Assembly: GCF_008119665.1 (NCBI RefSeq)
Contig: NZ_CP043046.1
Coordinates: 1,922,001 to 1,986,000, forward strand
Source: Pigmentiphaga aceris
Lineage (GTDB): Bacteria; Pseudomonadota; Gammaproteobacteria; Burkholderiales; Burkholderiaceae_B
Length of the DNA stretch: 64,000 nt
Direction: 5' to 3'
Of this stretch, positions 27,378 through 35,762 are shown in pieces; position 1 is the first letter of the stretch; every line of letters begins with the position of its first letter. Position numbers and translations under genes: made by a program. Below the pieces are notes generated by a model. It was given only the letters and a program-made list of their open reading frames with translations. It was not told the origin of the DNA and ran no database searches.

Positions 27378-28694
27378 TCAGGTCACCGCGTTTTTCTGAT
27401 TGAACTCGGGGCGCCGCCACTCTTCTTTTTCCAGCACTTGCACGAAGTGTTCGACCGAATGCCAGACGTCCTCGAAGCTCAGGTACAGCGGCGTGAAACC
27501 GAAGCGCAGGATATGCGGCGTCTGCGCGTCGCCAGCGCGGAAGTCACCAATTACCCCGCGGGCAATGAGCGCCTGCACGATGGCGTACGCCGCATTGCCC
27601 TGCGCTTCGGCGGCATCGGCCATCGCCAGGCACACCTGCGATCCGCGCTGGCCGTGTTCACGTGGCGTGACGAGCGTGAAGCGGCCAGGGCAGCGTGCCT
27701 CGATCAGGGCGATGAAGGCGTCGGTCAGCGCGAGCGACTTGATGCGCAGCGCTGACATCGGCTCGCCGTCGGCGTTGAAGGGCTCAGCGGCCAGCACGGT
27801 GTCGAGTCCGCATTCAAGCGCCGACAGGCTGATGATCGGTTGCGTGCCGCACAGGTAGCGCGCCGCGCCCGGTGCGGGCTGGTAATGCGGCGTGAACGCG
27901 AAAGGTGCGGCGTGGCCAAACCAGCCAGACAGCGGCTGCTCGAAGCGGCTCGCATGGCGCGCGTTCACCCACACGAAGGCAGGCGCGCCGGGGCCACCGT
28001 TCAAATACTTGTAGCCACAGCCGATCGCGAAGTCGGCATTGCATGCGTTGAGCTTGACCGGTACTGCGCCCGCGCTGTGCGCCAGGTCCCACACGGTGAG
28101 TGCACCGGCGGCGTGTGCCGCTTCTGTCAACGCGGCCATGTCGTGCATGACGCCGGTGCGGTAGTTGACGTGCGTAAGCATCAGCACCGCAACCTCAGGC
28201 GTGAGCGCGGCGGGAATATCCTCGACGCGTTCCACCAGCTTAAGCGTGAAGCCGCGTTCGCGACAGAGCGATTCGGCGATGTACAGGTCGGTCGGGAAGT
28301 TGCTGCGCTCGCTCACGACGGTGCGGCGTTGCGGCTCGCCGCTGTCGATCGCCTGGCTCATGGCGGCGAACAGCACTTTGTAGAGGTTGATCGAGGTGCT
28401 GTCGGTACACATCACTTCGTCCGGCGCGGCACCGATCAGCCGAGCCAACTTGTTGCCCAGGCGCTGCGGCATGTCGATCCAACTGGCGGTGTTCCAGGAG
28501 CGGATCAGGCCATTGCCCCATTCCTGCGCCACCACGTCGGCGACGCGCGCGGGGGTGGCGGTCGGCATCACGCCGAGCGAGTTGCCGTCGAGGTAGATCA
28601 CGCCGTCGGGCAGGGTGAACAGGTCGCGCAGTTCGCGCAGCGGGTCGGCGTGATCGAGAGCGCGGCAATCGTCGAGGGTCATGTCACTGTCCAT
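27378..28694 (-). CDS. kynU: Kynureninase
   Basis: This PLP enzyme splits kynurenine into anthranilate and alanine. The protein has 438 residues from the ATG at 28694; the ATG at 28682 ([14 protein letters not shown]) has a better spaced GGA and is an equally likely start. Signatures are [30 protein letters not shown], the PLP Asp region in [13 protein letters not shown], and the Schiff-base lysine in [14 protein letters not shown]. It is the middle gene of kynBUA. The pathway as coded ends at anthranilate; no anthranilate degradation genes are in the window. Confidence 0.95.
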   Translation of the reverse strand: MDSDMTLDDCRALDHADPLRELRDLFTLPDGVIYLDGNSLGVMPTATPARVADVVAQEWGNGLIRSWNTASWIDMPQRLGNKLARLIGAAPDEVMCTDSTSINLYKVLFAAMSQAIDSGEPQRRTVVSERSNFPTDLYIAESLCRERGFTLKLVERVEDIPAALTPEVAVLMLTHVNYRTGVMHDMAALTEAAHAAGALTVWDLAHSAGAVPVKLNACNADFAIGCGYKYLNGGPGAPAFVWVNARHASRFEQPLSGWFGHAAPFAFTPHYQPAPGAARYLCGTQPIISLSALECGLDTVLAAEPFNADGEPMSALRIKSLALTDAFIALIEARCPGRFTLVTPREHGQRGSQVCLAMADAAEAQGNAAYAIVQALIARGVIGDFRAGDAQTPHILRFGFTPLYLSFEDVWHSVEHFVQVLEKEEWRRPEFNQKNAVT

Positions 28695-28753
28695 GAGTTT
28701 GATGCAGGTTGGCGGGGCACATCGTGGAACCGGCTTTGTCGGGCCATTGGTTA

Positions 28754-28800
28754 TTCCCCCGAGAGGGGGCAGCGCAATACGAAGCGCTAGTACGGGGGAA
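28754..28800. repeat. Nested GC-rich palindromic repeat between kynB and kynU
   Basis: The stretch TTCCCCC-GAGA-GGGGG (28754-28769) is followed by AGCGC and GCGCT around AATACGAA, and then by GGGGGAA (28794-28800). CCCCC can pair with either G run. From memory, such motifs (C5, G5 and AGCGC/GCGCT around ACGAA) are frequent between genes in Comamonadaceae; I see no other copy in this window. Confidence 0.5.
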
Positions 28801-28803
28801 AGT

Positions 28804-29430
28804 TCATAGACTGCGCAGCACTGCGCGAACGGGGGAAGCGTCGGCGCTCACCAGCTTCAGCGGCAGTGCGATGAGTTCGTAGTCGCCTTCGGGCACATCG
28901 TCGAGCACGAGGTTTTCGAGCACGCGCAGGTTCATGCGGCGGATGACCTGGTGGCTGTCGAGCGTCTTGCTGTCGGCTGGGTCGATGCTGGCGGTGTCGA
29001 TGCCGATCAGCGTCACGCCGAGCGCGGCAAGGCGTTCGATAGTGGCCGGTGCGTAGGCGGCAAGGGCACCGTCCCATTCGACAGGTGCGCGCTGGTAGGT
29101 ACGCACCAGCACGCGCGACGGGAGATCTTTGATGGCATGCGCGATGTGCGCCCACTCGATCAACGGCCCACACGCGATGGCGTGAATCACGCGGCAAGGG
29201 CCGAGGAAGGGCGTGAGGTCGATGTCGCCGATCGTGGTGCCGTCGGGGGCGTAGTGCAGGGGCGCATCGGCGTGCGCACCGACGTGCGGCGACAGCGTGA
29301 TCTCGCTGACGTTCACGGGGCAACCCGGGCCTATGCTTGCGGCCCAGCGCTGCTGGTAGGGCGTGTCGCCGGGAAAGACCGGAGAGCCTTCGTGCACAGG
29401 TGGGGAGATATCCCAGATTCGTTTTGTCAT
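28804..29430 (-). CDS. kynB: Kynurenine formamidase (arylformamidase, cyclase family)
   Basis: The enzyme hydrolyses N-formylkynurenine to kynurenine and formate. The 208-residue protein starts [25 protein letters not shown] and carries the metal-binding motif [12 protein letters not shown], which matches H-x-G-x-H-x-D-x-P-x-H of bacterial Kyn[16 protein letters not shown] is also conserved. It is the first gene of kynB-kynU-kynA, and 109-121 bases with a palindromic repeat separate it from kynU. The promoter should lie in 29431-29610; no Lrp-type kynR regulator is adjacent, unlike in some relatives. Confidence 0.94.
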   Translation of the reverse strand: MTKRIWDISPPVHEGSPVFPGDTPYQQRWAASIGPGCPVNVSEITLSPHVGAHADAPLHYAPDGTTIGDIDLTPFLGPCRVIHAIACGPLIEWAHIAHAIKDLPSRVLVRTYQRAPVEWDGALAAYAPATIERLAALGVTLIGIDTASIDPADSKTLDSHQVIRRMNLRVLENLVLDDVPEGDYELIALPLKLVSADASPVRAVLRSL

Positions 29431-29616
29431 GCTGCCAAATTAGCGTTGGGCGGTAGCGCGTGGTGTCGCTTATTTCCAACGGCCGCATGAAAAGCGTTCT
29501 GCAAGGCAGACCGTTGCGACAGCAGCAGGGCGCATGCCCTGCTTTGCTTGCGGCCTTGGGCGCGCGACCTGATGCGTCCAGGTAGTGCGACGGGCGCTTG
29601 CCCACTGCCCGCAGGT

Positions 29617-29622
29617 TAATAT
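29617..29622 (+). promoter_or_regulatory. Putative -10 box for the TPP-riboswitch operon
   Basis: TAATAT lies 8 bases before the first paired base of the riboswitch, so transcription from about 29629 would begin right at the aptamer. No good -35 box is seen at the usual distance. Confidence 0.5.
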
Positions 29623-29629
29623 CGTGGTC

Positions 29630-29702
29630 GCTCCGGGGTGCACATCAGTGCTGAGATCCAGACCCGTGAACTTGAACCGGTTAATCCCGGCGGAAGAAGA
29701 GC
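29630..29702 (+). ncRNA. TPP (thiamine pyrophosphate) riboswitch, THI element
   Basis: All conserved THI-box parts are present in order. P1 is closed by GCTC (29630-29633) and GAGC (29699-29702). P2 pairs GGGT (29636-29639) with ACCC (29662-29665). P3 is GCAC-ATCA-GTGC (29640-29651). CTGAGA (29651-29656) recognises the pyrimidine ring. GAACTTGA follows, and P5 is CCGG-TTAATC-CCGG (29677-29690) with the UAAU loop and GCG that contact the pyrophosphate. It directly precedes a LuxE-LuxC-ABC-SDR operon, which should therefore be repressed when TPP is plentiful. Confidence 0.93.
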
Positions 29703-29718
29703 ATTCACCTTGATGTGA

Positions 29719-29744
29719 CGGCACGCCCAAATAGGAGCGTGCCG
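29719..29744 (+). promoter_or_regulatory. Hairpin in the riboswitch expression platform
   Basis: CGGCACGC and GCGTGCCG form an 8-bp perfect stem with a 10-base loop, 16 bases after the aptamer and about 35 bases before the ribosome binding site. There is no following T run, so it is not a simple intrinsic terminator. It may belong to a switch acting on translation or on Rho access. Confidence 0.5.
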
Positions 29745-29791
29745 CATGGGGAGCCTTCGGAGCATCGTTGCACAGCTCAGGAAGGACGTTC

Positions 29792-30874
29792 ATGGATAAG
29801 CTCGCCCCGCTGGTCGCGGACATTCTCGACTTCATTGCGGCGGACGGCTGCTCGGACGATCAGTTCGATGCCCTCGCGCTTCGCCTGTTTGCCCATCAAT
29901 TTGCCGCCAATGCGCCGTATCGCAGCTTCTGCCAGCAGCGTGGGGTGACCACGCGCAAGGTCAACACCTGGCGGGATATTCCGGCGGTGCCTATCGATGC
30001 GTTCAAGGCAACGGAATTGCGCTGTGCGCCGCCGTCTGAGCAGGAACGCGTTTTCATGACCAGCGGCACGACACGTGCCGATACGCGCGGACGTCACTTT
30101 CATCCGCTGCTGGATGTCTACGACCTTTCGATGATCCGCAATTTTGCGCAGCGCTTCATGCGTGGCGACGCGCGAATGCCCATGGGCGTGTTGTTCCCCG
30201 ACGAAGTGGCCATGCCGAATTCATCGCTCGCGCATTATCTGGCGCTGGCGAAGTCGACATTCGGGTCGGACGACAGCCGCTATTTCATGACGCCGCAGGG
30301 CATTGACCTGCCCGCGCTGTGGCAGACCCTGGACGCTGCCGTTGCGCGCGGTGAGCCGTATGCGCTGCTGGGCGCGAGCTACAGCATTGTCCACGTGCTG
30401 GATGCCTTGCAGGCGCAGGGCAAGCGTTTCCAGCTGCCTGCGGGAAGCCGCATTCTGGACACCGGCGGCTACAAGGGGCAGTCACGCGAGTTGCCGCTTG
30501 AGACCTTCTATGCTTCGCTGTCGGACCTGCTGGGCGTGCCGCGTACGCACTGCATCAACATGTACGGTATGACTGAACTGAGCACGCAGTTCTATGACGA
30601 CGGCAATGCCGAGGTGCCGTCGGTCAAGTCTGGGCCGCACTGGATTCGTTCGCGCCTGGTAGACCCGGTTTCCGGGCAGGACGTAGCCCCCGGCGAACGC
30701 GGCATTCTGGTGCATTGCGACCTGGCCAATTTCAATTCGGTCACGACCATCCTGACCGAAGATGTCGGTGTGGCGCGCGGGGCAGGGTTCCTGCTGCTGG
30801 GACGTGCCGAAGGCGTGGACGCCAAGGGATGTTCGCTGGCGGTGGAAGAGTTCCTGCGGGCAACTTCGGCATGA
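29792..30874 (+). CDS. LuxE-like acyl-protein synthetase (carboxylate activating)
   Basis: The 360-residue protein belongs to the LuxE/acyl-protein synthetase group of the adenylate-forming superfamily. The AMP-binding loop FMTSGTTRADTRG is at about 88, INMYGMTELSTQFYDD is the adenylation core, and GCS with Cys347 near the C-terminus (DAKGCSLAVEEF) matches the acyl-accepting cysteine of LuxE. Known LuxE uses ATP to form an acyl-AMP and transfers the acyl group to its own cysteine, for reduction by LuxC. AGGAAGG lies 6 bases before the ATG. It is the first gene behind a TPP riboswitch and overlaps the LuxC gene by 4 bases. The acid substrate is unknown; a thiamine-related carboxylate is inferred. 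Confidence 0.85.
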   Translation: MDKLAPLVADILDFIAADGCSDDQFDALALRLFAHQFAANAPYRSFCQQRGVTTRKVNTWRDIPAVPIDAFKATELRCAPPSEQERVFMTSGTTRADTRGRHFHPLLDVYDLSMIRNFAQRFMRGDARMPMGVLFPDEVAMPNSSLAHYLALAKSTFGSDDSRYFMTPQGIDLPALWQTLDAAVARGEPYALLGASYSIVHVLDALQAQGKRFQLPAGSRILDTGGYKGQSRELPLETFYASLSDLLGVPRTHCINMYGMTELSTQFYDDGNAEVPSVKSGPHWIRSRLVDPVSGQDVAPGERGILVHCDLANFNSVTTILTEDVGVARGAGFLLLGRAEGVDAKGCSLAVEEFLRATSA

Positions 30875-32337
30875 CGACGCACACGGTCCAGGCCGGGTAC
30901 CTGCCCGGACTGACGGCGGATGAAGTCGCATGGCAGCAGTTGAGCTTCTCGCAACATGGCACGCGCGTGGACGTGGCCGTGCCCATGCTGACCGCGTTGC
31001 AGATGAATGCGCTGGCCGAGCGCGTGCGCCGCGCCAGTGCCTTGCATCTGAAGACCATGAGCGTGTCGGACATCATTGGCGTGATCGACCGCGCAATGGC
31101 CCGTCTGCTGGATCGCGACGATCCGTTCCGGCAACAGGCAGACCAGTGGTTGCCGGTGGTCACGGGCTTCGACGCCGACATGGTGCGCCTGGGGCTGACA
31201 GCATTTTTCAAGACGTTCCGCGCACCCCAGTTGCACCGTTTCGTGGCCGAGGATTTTGCGAATCCCAAGGTGCTGGATGGTTTTCAGCCGACGCCCAAGG
31301 GCGGGGCGGTTCGTGCCTTCGGCCCGGACTTGCTGGTGCACAGCTGGGCCGGCAATGTCCCGGCGCTGGCCTTATGGAGCTTTGTCTGCGGCCTGTTGGT
31401 GAAGGCTGGCAATATCGGCAAATTGCCCAGCGCCGAGCCGCTTTTCGCCGGGTGGTTCGCGCGTTTGCTGGCCGAGGTGCATCCGCCTTGGGTGGAGTGC
31501 ATGGCGGTGGTGTGGTGGCGCGGTGCGGGCGACGACGGCGCGGCCGAGTTGTATGCGCAGGCCGACACCGTGGTGGCCTATGGCGGCAATGATTCGCTGG
31601 ACGCCATTCGCAAGCGCTTGCCGGTGACCACCCGCTTTTTGCCTCACGGCCACAAGCTAGGCGTCGGCCTGATTGGCGTGTCGGCGCTCGACACTTTGAA
31701 AGCACCGCCACTGGCGCGCCTGGCCGCCTGGGACGTGATGCGTTATGACCAGCAAGGGTGTTATTCGCCCCACGTCTTTTACGTGGAACGGGGCGGCGCG
31801 GTTACGCCACGTGCCTTTGCCGATTACCTGGCAGCGGAATTGGCCAACTTGCATCGGCGCTTCCCGCGTCGGGCACAGGGTCTTGATGATGCCGCTGCGG
31901 TGGCCAAGTGGCAGCAGGCATTCGAGTGGAAGTTGCTTGCCGCCGAGCACAGGCAGGACGCCTTGATCGGCGGGCCGACCACTGCCTGGCAAGTGGCATA
32001 CCGCGACCAGCTTCAGCCGTTGGCACCCACGGCGCTTCAACGCAGCATTCAGGTGGTGGCGGTTGACGCGCTGGAATCGGTGATGCCCGTCATCGGCGCA
32101 CAGCGCCGGTATCTTCAGACTGCCGGGGTCGCCGCGTCGCCAGAAGCGCTTTATCGCTTGGCCGATATGCTGGGCGCGGCCGGTGTGACGCGGATCAGTG
32201 CCATCGGCGCGATGAGTGCGCCGGAAGCAGGCTGGCACCACGATGGCCGCTTCAACCTGCTGGACCTGGTGCGCATGACCGAAATCGAGAACTCAGCCGA
32301 AATGGCTGCGCAGCCGCTGGCGCGATATGCAGATTGA
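30871..32337 (+). CDS. LuxC-like acyl reductase
   Basis: The 488-residue protein is a LuxC family NADPH-dependent acyl reductase with an aldehyde-dehydrogenase-like fold. The catalytic cysteine is Cys297 in DQQGCYSPHVFYVERGG. VHSWAGNVPALALWSF and VVAYGGNDSLDAIR fit the nucleotide-binding and core regions. LuxC receives an acyl group from LuxE and releases it as an aldehyde. The ATG overlaps the luxE-like stop (ATGA), strong evidence for a stoichiometric pair. LuxD, LuxA and LuxB are absent, so this is not bioluminescence. Under TPP control the aldehyde is likely a thiamine-pathway intermediate. Confidence 0.87.
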   Translation: MTTHTVQAGYLPGLTADEVAWQQLSFSQHGTRVDVAVPMLTALQMNALAERVRRASALHLKTMSVSDIIGVIDRAMARLLDRDDPFRQQADQWLPVVTGFDADMVRLGLTAFFKTFRAPQLHRFVAEDFANPKVLDGFQPTPKGGAVRAFGPDLLVHSWAGNVPALALWSFVCGLLVKAGNIGKLPSAEPLFAGWFARLLAEVHPPWVECMAVVWWRGAGDDGAAELYAQADTVVAYGGNDSLDAIRKRLPVTTRFLPHGHKLGVGLIGVSALDTLKAPPLARLAAWDVMRYDQQGCYSPHVFYVERGGAVTPRAFADYLAAELANLHRRFPRRAQGLDDAAAVAKWQQAFEWKLLAAEHRQDALIGGPTTAWQVAYRDQLQPLAPTALQRSIQVVAVDALESVMPVIGAQRRYLQTAGVAASPEALYRLADMLGAAGVTRISAIGAMSAPEAGWHHDGRFNLLDLVRMTEIENSAEMAAQPLARYAD

Positions 32338-32367
32338 ATCTCACGCATCCCCGCAGGCGTTCTTGTC

Positions 32368-33147
32368 ATGAGTTTCATGGACATCCAGAACGTGGTGTTC
32401 ACCTACCCGGGCAGACCGCCCGTGGTGGACGGCATCGACTGGCAGATCGAGGCGGGTGAGATCCACTGCCTGGTGGGACGCAGCGGCTGTGGCAAGACCA
32501 CGCTGCTGAAGTTGGCGGCAGGGTTGCTGCGTCCGCAATCGGGCCGGATTCTGCTGCGTGACGGCGAGCTGGTGTCGCCCGGGCCACAGATCGGGTTCAT
32601 GTTCCAGGCCCCCGTGCTGCTGGAGTGGCATCGGGTCATCGACAACGTGTTGCTGCCGGTGTCCTTGCAGCGTCGGCCAGATGCCAGGGACCGAGCGCGC
32701 GCGCTTGCGCTGCTGGACACGCTGGGCTTGGCTGCTCATGCTCAGCATCATCCTCGTGCCTTGTCCGGCGGTCAGCAAAGCCGGGTGGCACTGGCGCGCG
32801 CGCTCATTCTCGACCCCGCCTTGCTGCTGTTGGACGAACCGTTCGCCGCCCTTGACGCCATTACCCGCTCAGACCTGCAAGACGATTTGCTGGCTATGTG
32901 CCGACAGCGTGGCACCACAGTACTGTTCGTGACGCACGACATTGCGGAGGCCGTTTACTTGGGCGATCGGATTGCCGTGATGCATGGCGGGCGCATCGTC
33001 GATGCCTTGCAAGTAGGCCTACCCACGCCCCGAACCCAGACGCTGCGCCACGGCGTGCCCTTCAATCAATATTGCGCGCGTGTACACGCTGCGATGGATC
33101 AGGCTCGTCATGCGGGCGCGCAGACTACGACGGTGGGGGCAGCATGA
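32368..33147 (+). CDS. ABC transporter ATP-binding protein (ThiZ/SsuB/TauB-like)
   Basis: The 259-residue ATPase has Walker A GRSGCGKTT, Q loop FMFQAPVLLEWHRV, signature ALSGGQQSRVALARAL, Walker B LLLLDEPFAALDA and the H loop FVTHDIAEAVYL. It belongs to the nitrate/taurine/THI5 importer class. It begins 30 bases after the luxC-like gene and its stop overlaps the permease start (ATGA). A second ATG three codons in (MDIQNVVFTY) is an alternative start. Linkage to a THI5/NMT1-type binding protein and a TPP riboswitch points to uptake of a thiamine precursor or breakdown product. Confidence 0.9.
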   Translation: MSFMDIQNVVFTYPGRPPVVDGIDWQIEAGEIHCLVGRSGCGKTTLLKLAAGLLRPQSGRILLRDGELVSPGPQIGFMFQAPVLLEWHRVIDNVLLPVSLQRRPDARDRARALALLDTLGLAAHAQHHPRALSGGQQSRVALARALILDPALLLLDEPFAALDAITRSDLQDDLLAMCRQRGTTVLFVTHDIAEAVYLGDRIAVMHGGRIVDALQVGLPTPRTQTLRHGVPFNQYCARVHAAMDQARHAGAQTTTVGAA

Positions 33148-33911
33148 CGGCGAGTTCGCGTCAGGCCCGCGTGCTGGCCTGTGTCGTGTTCCTGGTGCTG
33201 GTCTGCGCCTGGGAACTGGTCGCGCGCCGATCGGGATTGTCTGCGCTGGTGTTGCCCGCGCCTTCAGCCATTGCCGCGAGCTTGTGGACGCAATTGAGCA
33301 ACGGCTATTTCTGGCCACATCTGCGCGCCACCTTGTTCACCTTGGTGTCTGGCCTGGCGCTTGGCAGTGTCGTCGGGTTGTTGATGGGCATTGCCCTGGC
33401 GGAATCCTCCTTGCTGGAACGGGTGTTCAGGCCCTATGTGATCGTCAGCCAGGTGGTGCCCAAGCTGGCGCTGGCACCGCTGTTCGTGTTGTGGTTCGGC
33501 TTCGGGGCCACATCTGTGGTGCTGATCACTGCGCTGATCTGTTTTTTCCCCTTGATGGAAAACACGCTGACGGCCTTGAAGCAGGTGGATGCACAGCGTT
33601 TGCAGCTGTTCCAGATGCTGGGCGCTACCCGCATGCAGACCCTGCTGCGCCTGAAACTTCCCACCGGCATGCCGGGCATTCTGGCGGGGCTGCGCGTGGC
33701 CGTGGTGCTGGCTTTGGTGGGTGCCGTGGTGGGCGAATTCATTGGTGCCAGCCAAGGCCTGGGTGCCGTCATCATTGCGTCGCAGGGCATGATGGACACC
33801 TCGCTGATGTTCGCCGCGCTGATCCTCATCGCCGTGATTGGTCTACTTTTCTATCAAGCCACGCTGTTGCTTGAGCGCGTGCTGTTGCGTTCCTATACCG
33901 ACCGTCCCTGA
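33144..33911 (+). CDS. ABC transporter permease (ThiX/SsuC-like)
   Basis: The 255-residue inner membrane permease has about six helices. The cytoplasmic EAA-type loop reads LFQMLGATRMQTLLRLKLPTGMPGILAGLRVAVVLA, where the Glu of EAA is replaced by a Met-Leu-Gly-Ala variant common in this class. AWELVARRSGLSALVLPAP at the N-terminus is typical of nitrate/taurine/pyrimidine-precursor permeases. The start at 33144 overlaps the ATPase stop; a longer frame from 32898 is antisense-free but inside the ATPase gene and rejected. Two bases separate its stop (33911) from the binding-protein start. Confidence 0.9.
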   Translation: MTASSRQARVLACVVFLVLVCAWELVARRSGLSALVLPAPSAIAASLWTQLSNGYFWPHLRATLFTLVSGLALGSVVGLLMGIALAESSLLERVFRPYVIVSQVVPKLALAPLFVLWFGFGATSVVLITALICFFPLMENTLTALKQVDAQRLQLFQMLGATRMQTLLRLKLPTGMPGILAGLRVAVVLALVGAVVGEFIGASQGLGAVIIASQGMMDTSLMFAALILIAVIGLLFYQATLLLERVLLRSYTDRP

Positions 33912-33912
33912 C

Positions 33913-34944
33913 ATGACCTCAGATACCTTGCACCGTCTGCTTTCCCGCCGCCGCTTCCTTGCCACGACCGCCGCCATGGCGGCCCTTGCGGCACCGCCGT
34001 TCGCCGCCTTCGGGCAGAACCCGCCGACCGCTCCGACGCTCGGCAAGGTCACCGTGGCGGGCTGGAGCAAGCCCATCAGCGAGATCACCAATCTGCTGGT
34101 CGAGCCGGAAAAAGGGTTCTTCAAGGCGCAGGGGGTGGAACTGGCTTACCTGCCGGGCGCGGGCGGTGGCGATGCCATTCGCAATCTGCTGAGCGGTCAG
34201 GCCGACGTGGCGTTCACCGATCCGGGGTCGTTCTTCATGGCGCTGGACAAGGGTGAAAAGCTCGTCGCCATCTACGACATCTACCCGCGCAATGTCTTCA
34301 ACGTGGTGTCGCTGAAGTCGGCCAACATCACACGGCCGGCGGATCTCAAGGGTAAGAAGATCGGCGTCTACAGCCTGTCCAGCGGCACGCGGCAGAACCT
34401 GTTGGTGATGTTGCACCAGGCCGGTCTGAAAGAGTCTGATGTCAGCATCGTGGTGACTGGCTTGCTCAACTTCGCACCGCTGTTGCAAGGCCAGGTCGAT
34501 GCCACGGCGGCAACCGATACCGGGCTGGTGGTTGGCCAACGAAAGGGCATTGGCGAAGTCAACGTGATGCCGGTCAGCGACTATCTGAACGTGTCCAGCG
34601 ACTTGTTCGTGGTGCGCGAATCGGTCTATCGGGAAAAGAAGGAATTGCTGAAGGCGTTCCTCAAAGGCTATCGCGACAGCGCGGCCTGGATGATCGCCCA
34701 GCCAGATGAAGCCGCAACCCTGGCAGGCAAGTACGCCATCGACGGCACCAACCGCGACATCAATCTTGAGGTCATCCGCTTGCGCAACGCATCGTCATTG
34801 TCGGCTGGCGGGGTGGGCAGCCTGGGTGCCTTCGATCTGGATGCCTTGCAGAAGGGCGCTGACGCGTTCCGCGCCTTGGGCCTGATCACGCGTCAGATCA
34901 AGGTGTCTGACGTGGTGGACACCAGCTTGTTGCCAGCCCGATAA
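33913..34944 (+). CDS. ABC transporter substrate-binding protein, NMT1/THI5-like
   Basis: The 343-residue periplasmic protein has a twin-arginine-like signal (LLSRRRFLATTAAMAALAAP, cleaved after FAAFGQ). The mature part is an NMT1/THI5-like fold: VTVAGWSKPISEITNLLVEPEKGFF, YLPGAGGGDAIRNLLSGQADVAF, and DLKGKKIGVYSLSSGTRQN. ThiY and THI5-like proteins of this family bind hydroxymethylpyrimidine-type compounds, but the family also binds nitrate and sulfonates, so family alone does not name the ligand. The TPP riboswitch makes a thiamine-related ligand the best guess. It is followed 11 bases later by the dehydrogenase. Confidence 0.88.
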   Translation: MTSDTLHRLLSRRRFLATTAAMAALAAPPFAAFGQNPPTAPTLGKVTVAGWSKPISEITNLLVEPEKGFFKAQGVELAYLPGAGGGDAIRNLLSGQADVAFTDPGSFFMALDKGEKLVAIYDIYPRNVFNVVSLKSANITRPADLKGKKIGVYSLSSGTRQNLLVMLHQAGLKESDVSIVVTGLLNFAPLLQGQVDATAATDTGLVVGQRKGIGEVNVMPVSDYLNVSSDLFVVRESVYREKKELLKAFLKGYRDSAAWMIAQPDEAATLAGKYAIDGTNRDINLEVIRLRNASSLSAGGVGSLGAFDLDALQKGADAFRALGLITRQIKVSDVVDTSLLPAR

Positions 34945-34955
34945 AAGGCCGCCAC

Positions 34956-35723
34956 ATGAAATTCCAGGACAAGGTAGTGCTGGTGACTGGCGCAAGCCGT
35001 GGCATCGGGGCGGCAATCGCGCTTGCGTTCGCGCGCGAGGGGGCCTCGGTGGTGGTCAACTACCTGTCGAACGACACTGCGGCTGCCGAGGTGGTTGCCG
35101 CATGTCAGGCAGCAGGCGGTGACGCCTGGGCGGTCAAGGCCGATGTCGGGTCGGACGATGCGGTGCGCACCATGATCGATGGCATCGTGAGTGAGTTCGG
35201 GCACATCGACATCGTGGTGAACAACGCCTTCAGTCCGTACTTGTTTGACCCAAAGAACAGAACCCGCTTCGACGACTTGAACTGGCACGACTACCAGTCG
35301 CAGTTCGACGGCACTGTGGGCGCGACTTTCCGGGTGTGCCAGGCCGTGCTGCCGATTTTCCGCAAACGGGCACAAGGCAGCATCGTCAATATCGTCAGCA
35401 ACCTGGTTGAACACCCGGTGGTGGCGTATCACGACTACACGACTGCCAAGGCCGGGCTGGTGGCCTTCAGCCGCAATCTGGCAAGCGAGCTTGGCCCGCT
35501 TGGCATCCGCGTCAACTGCGTGGCACCGGGCCTGGTGTATCCCACCCAGGCCAGTCAGGCCACCCAGGAATCGTTCCGTGAATCGCTGATGGCGGCCACG
35601 CCCTTGCGGCGCATTGCGCGGCCGGAAGACGTGGCGGGGCCGGTGCTGTTCCTGGCGTCGGACTGGGCCGGTTTCATGACCGGGCAGGTCTTGTTCGTGG
35701 ACGGCGGACTGGTGATGAAATAA
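34956..35723 (+). CDS. Short-chain dehydrogenase/reductase (SDR), last gene of TPP operon
   Basis: The 255-residue classical SDR has the cofactor motif TGASRGIG, the NNAF segment, the catalytic Tyr161-x-x-x-Lys165 (DYTTAK), and the C-terminal FLASDWAGFMTGQVLFVDGG. It resembles FabG-type reductases, but the substrate is not defined by sequence. It begins 11 bases after the binding-protein gene in the TPP-riboswitch operon, so it is a natural candidate for reducing the aldehyde made by the LuxC-like enzyme to an alcohol. Fatty acid synthesis is an unlikely role in this setting. Confidence 0.88.
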   Translation: MKFQDKVVLVTGASRGIGAAIALAFAREGASVVVNYLSNDTAAAEVVAACQAAGGDAWAVKADVGSDDAVRTMIDGIVSEFGHIDIVVNNAFSPYLFDPKNRTRFDDLNWHDYQSQFDGTVGATFRVCQAVLPIFRKRAQGSIVNIVSNLVEHPVVAYHDYTTAKAGLVAFSRNLASELGPLGIRVNCVAPGLVYPTQASQATQESFRESLMAATPLRRIARPEDVAGPVLFLASDWAGFMTGQVLFVDGGLVMK

Positions 35724-35762
35724 GGCCGGCGCAAAGGCCGGGTATCCGGTCCGCCAGTCTGA

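Noticed and set aside
28754-28800. End of an insertion sequence
   Set aside because: No transposase, second end or target duplication is seen; the motif looks like a dispersed intergenic repeat.
29630-32337. A bioluminescence (lux) operon
   Set aside because: Only LuxE- and LuxC-like genes are present. luxA, luxB and luxD are missing and the operon is under a TPP riboswitch.
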